A stretch of 64,000 nucleotides of DNA, from positions 1-64,000 of the forward strand of contig JAAXWS010000012.1 in the NCBI GenBank assembly GCA_013334865.1, written 5' to 3'. A model generated the notes under the pieces. It was not told the DNA's origin and searched no databases. It saw nothing but the letters and a program-made list of their open reading frames with translations. Positions 61,129 through 64,000 of this stretch are shown here, piece by piece. The DNA comes from Chlorobiaceae bacterium (GTDB taxonomy: Bacteria; Bacteroidota; Chlorobiia; Chlorobiales; Chlorobiaceae). Every line of letters begins with the position of its first letter. The stretch's first letter is position 1. The position numbers were made by a program, and so were the translations under genes.

Positions 61129-63216
61129 TCAGTGCTCCGTTTTCTCCCTCTCCTTTTCCGCCATGAGCTGGCTGACAACGTCAGACGGGGCTTCTTCGTA
61201 GTGGCTGAACTCATAGCTGTACCGGGCACGGCTCTGGGTAAGGCGCGTCAGCGCGTGGTGGAATGCCGAGAGCGATGCCTGCGGTATGATCGCCTTGATC
61301 ACCTGGAACCTGGATTCGGTTTCCATCCCGAGGATCTTGCCGCGCTTGCTGGAGATGTCGCCGACGATTTCACCGGTATACTGGTCCGGCGTGTGGACAC
61401 TCAGCGAGTAGAGCGGTTCGAGGATCAGGGGCTTGGCCTTTTCGCAGGCGGCCTTGAAGGCCATGCTTGCGGCGATCTTGAAGGCGAACTCGGAACTGTC
61501 GACCGGGTGGAACGAACCATCATACACCACCGCCTTGAGATCGACCACCGGGTAGCCGGCGAGGCTTCCCGAAACGATCGATTCACGAAGCCCTTTTTCC
61601 ACGGCTGGCAGGTATCTGGTTGGCACGACGCCGCCGACCACTTCGCTCGAGAACTCGAAGCCGGAGTCCCTGGGTTTGGGCTCGATCCTTACCCAGACGT
61701 CGCCGTACTGGCCCCGGCCGCCGGACTGCTTCTTGTACTTTCCCTGAGCTGATGCCGCGACCCTTATGGTCTCGCGGTAGGGTATCCTGATCGGCCCTGT
61801 TTCGACCTTGACATTGAACTTGTTCTGCAGGCGGCTGATGATGATGTCGAGATGCGTGTCGCCGAGGGTCTTCAGGATGGTCTGGTTGAATTCGACGTCA
61901 TGCTCGATCCTGAAACTGGGATCCTCCTCATGCAGGTGGTGCAGTCCGGTGGAGATCTTCTCCTCGTCACCCTGGGTGACCGGCATGATGGTGGCTGAAA
62001 GCACCGGTTCCGGAAAGATGATCGGGCTGATGCGGCAGTCGACGCCCCTGTCGGCAAGCGTGTCGTTGGTGTGGGCGTCCTTGAGCTTGACCACCATGCC
62101 GATGTCGCCGGCAAGCAGCCTGTCGACCGGCAGCTTCTTCTGCCCGAGCATGGTGTAGACCTGGCCGAGCTTCTCGGTTTGCCCGGTCTGGGCATCGACC
62201 AGCTCATGGCCGCTTTCGATGTGGCCTGAATAGACCCTCAGGTAGGAGATTTCGCCAACCCTTGGTTCGGACATGGTCTTGAAGATGAAGGCGACTGTCG
62301 GCCCGTCCGGCTCAGGCTGGAGCAGCTTTTCGTCGCTGCTTGCCGTACAGAATGCGTGTTCCGGCCCGCGCTCTATCGGCGAGGGGCAGAGGTTGACGAT
62401 GGCGTTCAGCAGGCGTTCCGAACCGATGAGGTGCAGCGGTGAGGTGCAGAAGACCGGAAAGAAGGTCCTGGTCACCAGGGCGGACTTGATGCCTGCCCTG
62501 AGTTCGTCCTCGGAGAGGTTTCCCTCTTCGAAGAACTTGTTCATCAGCTCCTCGTCGGTTTCGGCTACAGCCTCGACAAGCTGCTGGTGGAGCTCCTCGG
62601 CCTTTTTGCGGTAAAGATCGTGGATTTCGGTGACCACCATGCTGCCCGGCTTGTCGGGACTGAATTCCAGCTGCTTCATCAGCAGGACATCGACGAGGAT
62701 GTGGTGACCGAGCCCCTCTTCCGCCGGGAACTGGATCGGGGTCACCAGGTGCCCGAAGTGCTCCTTGAGGGCTTCGATGGTCCCGGTGAAGTCGGCGCGG
62801 TCGGCATCGAGCTTGGTCAGCACGAACATGGTCGGCTTGTAGTACTCCTTCGTGTATTCCCAGACGGTATCGGTCCCGACCTCGACCCCCGTGGCGGCGT
62901 TGACGGCGACGACCACCGTGTCGGCCACGCGCATCGCCGACTTGACGTCGCCGTGGAAATCGAGCAGGCCGGGGGTGTCGATGATGTTGATCTTCTTCTC
63001 TTTCCACATGCCGTGGATGAGGGAGGTGTTCAGGCTGTGCTTGCGTTCTATTTCGTCTGCTGAATAGTCCGACAGGGTCGATCCGTCGTCGATGCTCCCC
63101 AGGCGGTTGATGGCTCCCATGGTCAGGGCGAGCGATTCGCACAGTACGGTTTTCCCGGTGCCGGTATGGCCGGTGACGACAATGTTCCTCAGTTGGTCGG
63201 TTGGAACAGGTTGCAT
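61129..63216 (-). CDS. Elongation factor G-like GTPase (EF-G paralogue)
   Basis: 695 residues, EF-G-like layout: G domain with G1 GHTGTGKT (about 16-23), DTPG (about 79-82) and TKLD (about 133-136), then domains II, III, IV and V. The G1 loop and the G4 motif (TKLD in place of NKxD) differ from canonical EF-G, placing it with the FusA2/EF-G II group. Many bacteria keep such a second EF-G with a specialised role in recycling or stress. It is monocistronic. The 246 bp to eno are divergent. Confidence 0.88.
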   Translation of the reverse strand: MQPVPTDQLRNIVVTGHTGTGKTVLCESLALTMGAINRLGSIDDGSTLSDYSADEIERKHSLNTSLIHGMWKEKKINIIDTPGLLDFHGDVKSAMRVADTVVVAVNAATGVEVGTDTVWEYTKEYYKPTMFVLTKLDADRADFTGTIEALKEHFGHLVTPIQFPAEEGLGHHILVDVLLMKQLEFSPDKPGSMVVTEIHDLYRKKAEELHQQLVEAVAETDEELMNKFFEEGNLSEDELRAGIKSALVTRTFFPVFCTSPLHLIGSERLLNAIVNLCPSPIERGPEHAFCTASSDEKLLQPEPDGPTVAFIFKTMSEPRVGEISYLRVYSGHIESGHELVDAQTGQTEKLGQVYTMLGQKKLPVDRLLAGDIGMVVKLKDAHTNDTLADRGVDCRISPIIFPEPVLSATIMPVTQGDEEKISTGLHHLHEEDPSFRIEHDVEFNQTILKTLGDTHLDIIISRLQNKFNVKVETGPIRIPYRETIRVAASAQGKYKKQSGGRGQYGDVWVRIEPKPRDSGFEFSSEVVGGVVPTRYLPAVEKGLRESIVSGSLAGYPVVDLKAVVYDGSFHPVDSSEFAFKIAASMAFKAACEKAKPLILEPLYSLSVHTPDQYTGEIVGDISSKRGKILGMETESRFQVIKAIIPQASLSAFHHALTRLTQSRARYSYEFSHYEEAPSDVVSQLMAEKEREKTEH

Positions 63217-63445
63217 TTCGGAACTCCTTTGTTTGATGTTGGTTTACGGAGCTGCCTCTACCTTGTCCGGAGTGACGTCCTGAACGCCTCCCGCTGATGG
63301 ATAAGGTGGTCGTAAAGAAAAACTTAAACAAAAAAAACATCATTGGGGGAGCCCTGCCTGACAAAAACCGTAGCCAATGAAAAATTGACGGACCCTTGCC
63401 GAAGAATCGGCGCCATTGCGTATCTTTAATGTCTCAACTTCCTAA

Positions 63446-64000
<555 letters not shown>

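Overview
The window is chromosomal DNA of a green sulfur bacterium (family Chlorobiaceae), an anaerobic photolithotroph. The diagnostic genes are pscA and pscB for the homodimeric P840 reaction centre (56997-60027), csmB for the chlorosome envelope (22159-22383) and a second chlorosome-type envelope protein (11942-12319). A split atpA-atpG locus and a succinate dehydrogenase with an HdrB-like third subunit fit the same group. The DNA is GC-rich, and many start codons lack a clear Shine-Dalgarno sequence. I cannot name the species.

Layout. 1-1110: a REP-associated tyrosine transposase (RAYT) between perfect 21-bp inverted repeats. 1174-9624: envelope and housekeeping genes (outer-membrane barrel, methyltransferase, RlpA, TPR protein, Kup, TerC, an HTH-PAS protein), a candidate structured small RNA at about 8626-8745, and two small unknown proteins. 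9681-17214: a pentapeptide-repeat protein, an NAD(P)-binding protein, a chlorosome protein, and a large hybrid histidine kinase flanked by two paralogous single-domain receivers. 17331-22061 (minus strand): a probable peptidoglycan-salvage operon, transcribed AmgK-like kinase, MurU-like nucleotidyltransferase, NamZ/DUF1343 muramidase, then a sodium:solute symporter. 22103-23535: csmB, a 37-residue membrane peptide and a DUF1997-type protein.

23607-29527 is the most intriguing accessory block. A CsoR/CstR-type regulator with a G-tract operator-like site is followed by a TolC-like protein, an RND pump with no adaptor gene, a small Cys-containing PII-like protein and an ETHE1-like metallo-beta-lactamase-fold enzyme. 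29550-33943: a CBS protein behind a promoter and structured leader, then sdhA-sdhB-sdhE. 34173-39872: hemE behind a leader terminator, gmhA, ribH, and plsC-thrC-thrB on the minus strand. 40091-48711: atpA-atpG, thrA, cinA and mutL. 48869-48941: tRNA-Arg(CCT). 49027-56623: cytochrome c, mtgA, rubredoxin, an FAD oxidoreductase, glutamate dehydrogenase, and a dapF-radical SAM-Memo cluster. 56997-64000: pscA-pscB, a polyprenol-phosphate glycosyltransferase, an EF-G paralogue, and the 5' part of eno.

The genes combine photosynthetic electron transfer and light harvesting, ATP synthesis, the succinate step of carbon metabolism, tetrapyrrole synthesis, the threonine pathway and cell-wall turnover. 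Intergenic spaces carry several families of short dispersed repeats and many well-formed terminators. The best candidates for something undescribed are the adaptor-less CstR-like/RND/MBL operon, the complete MurNAc-salvage operon, the four-hairpin RNA, the 62-bp perfect palindrome near cinA, and the 37-residue peptide beside csmB.
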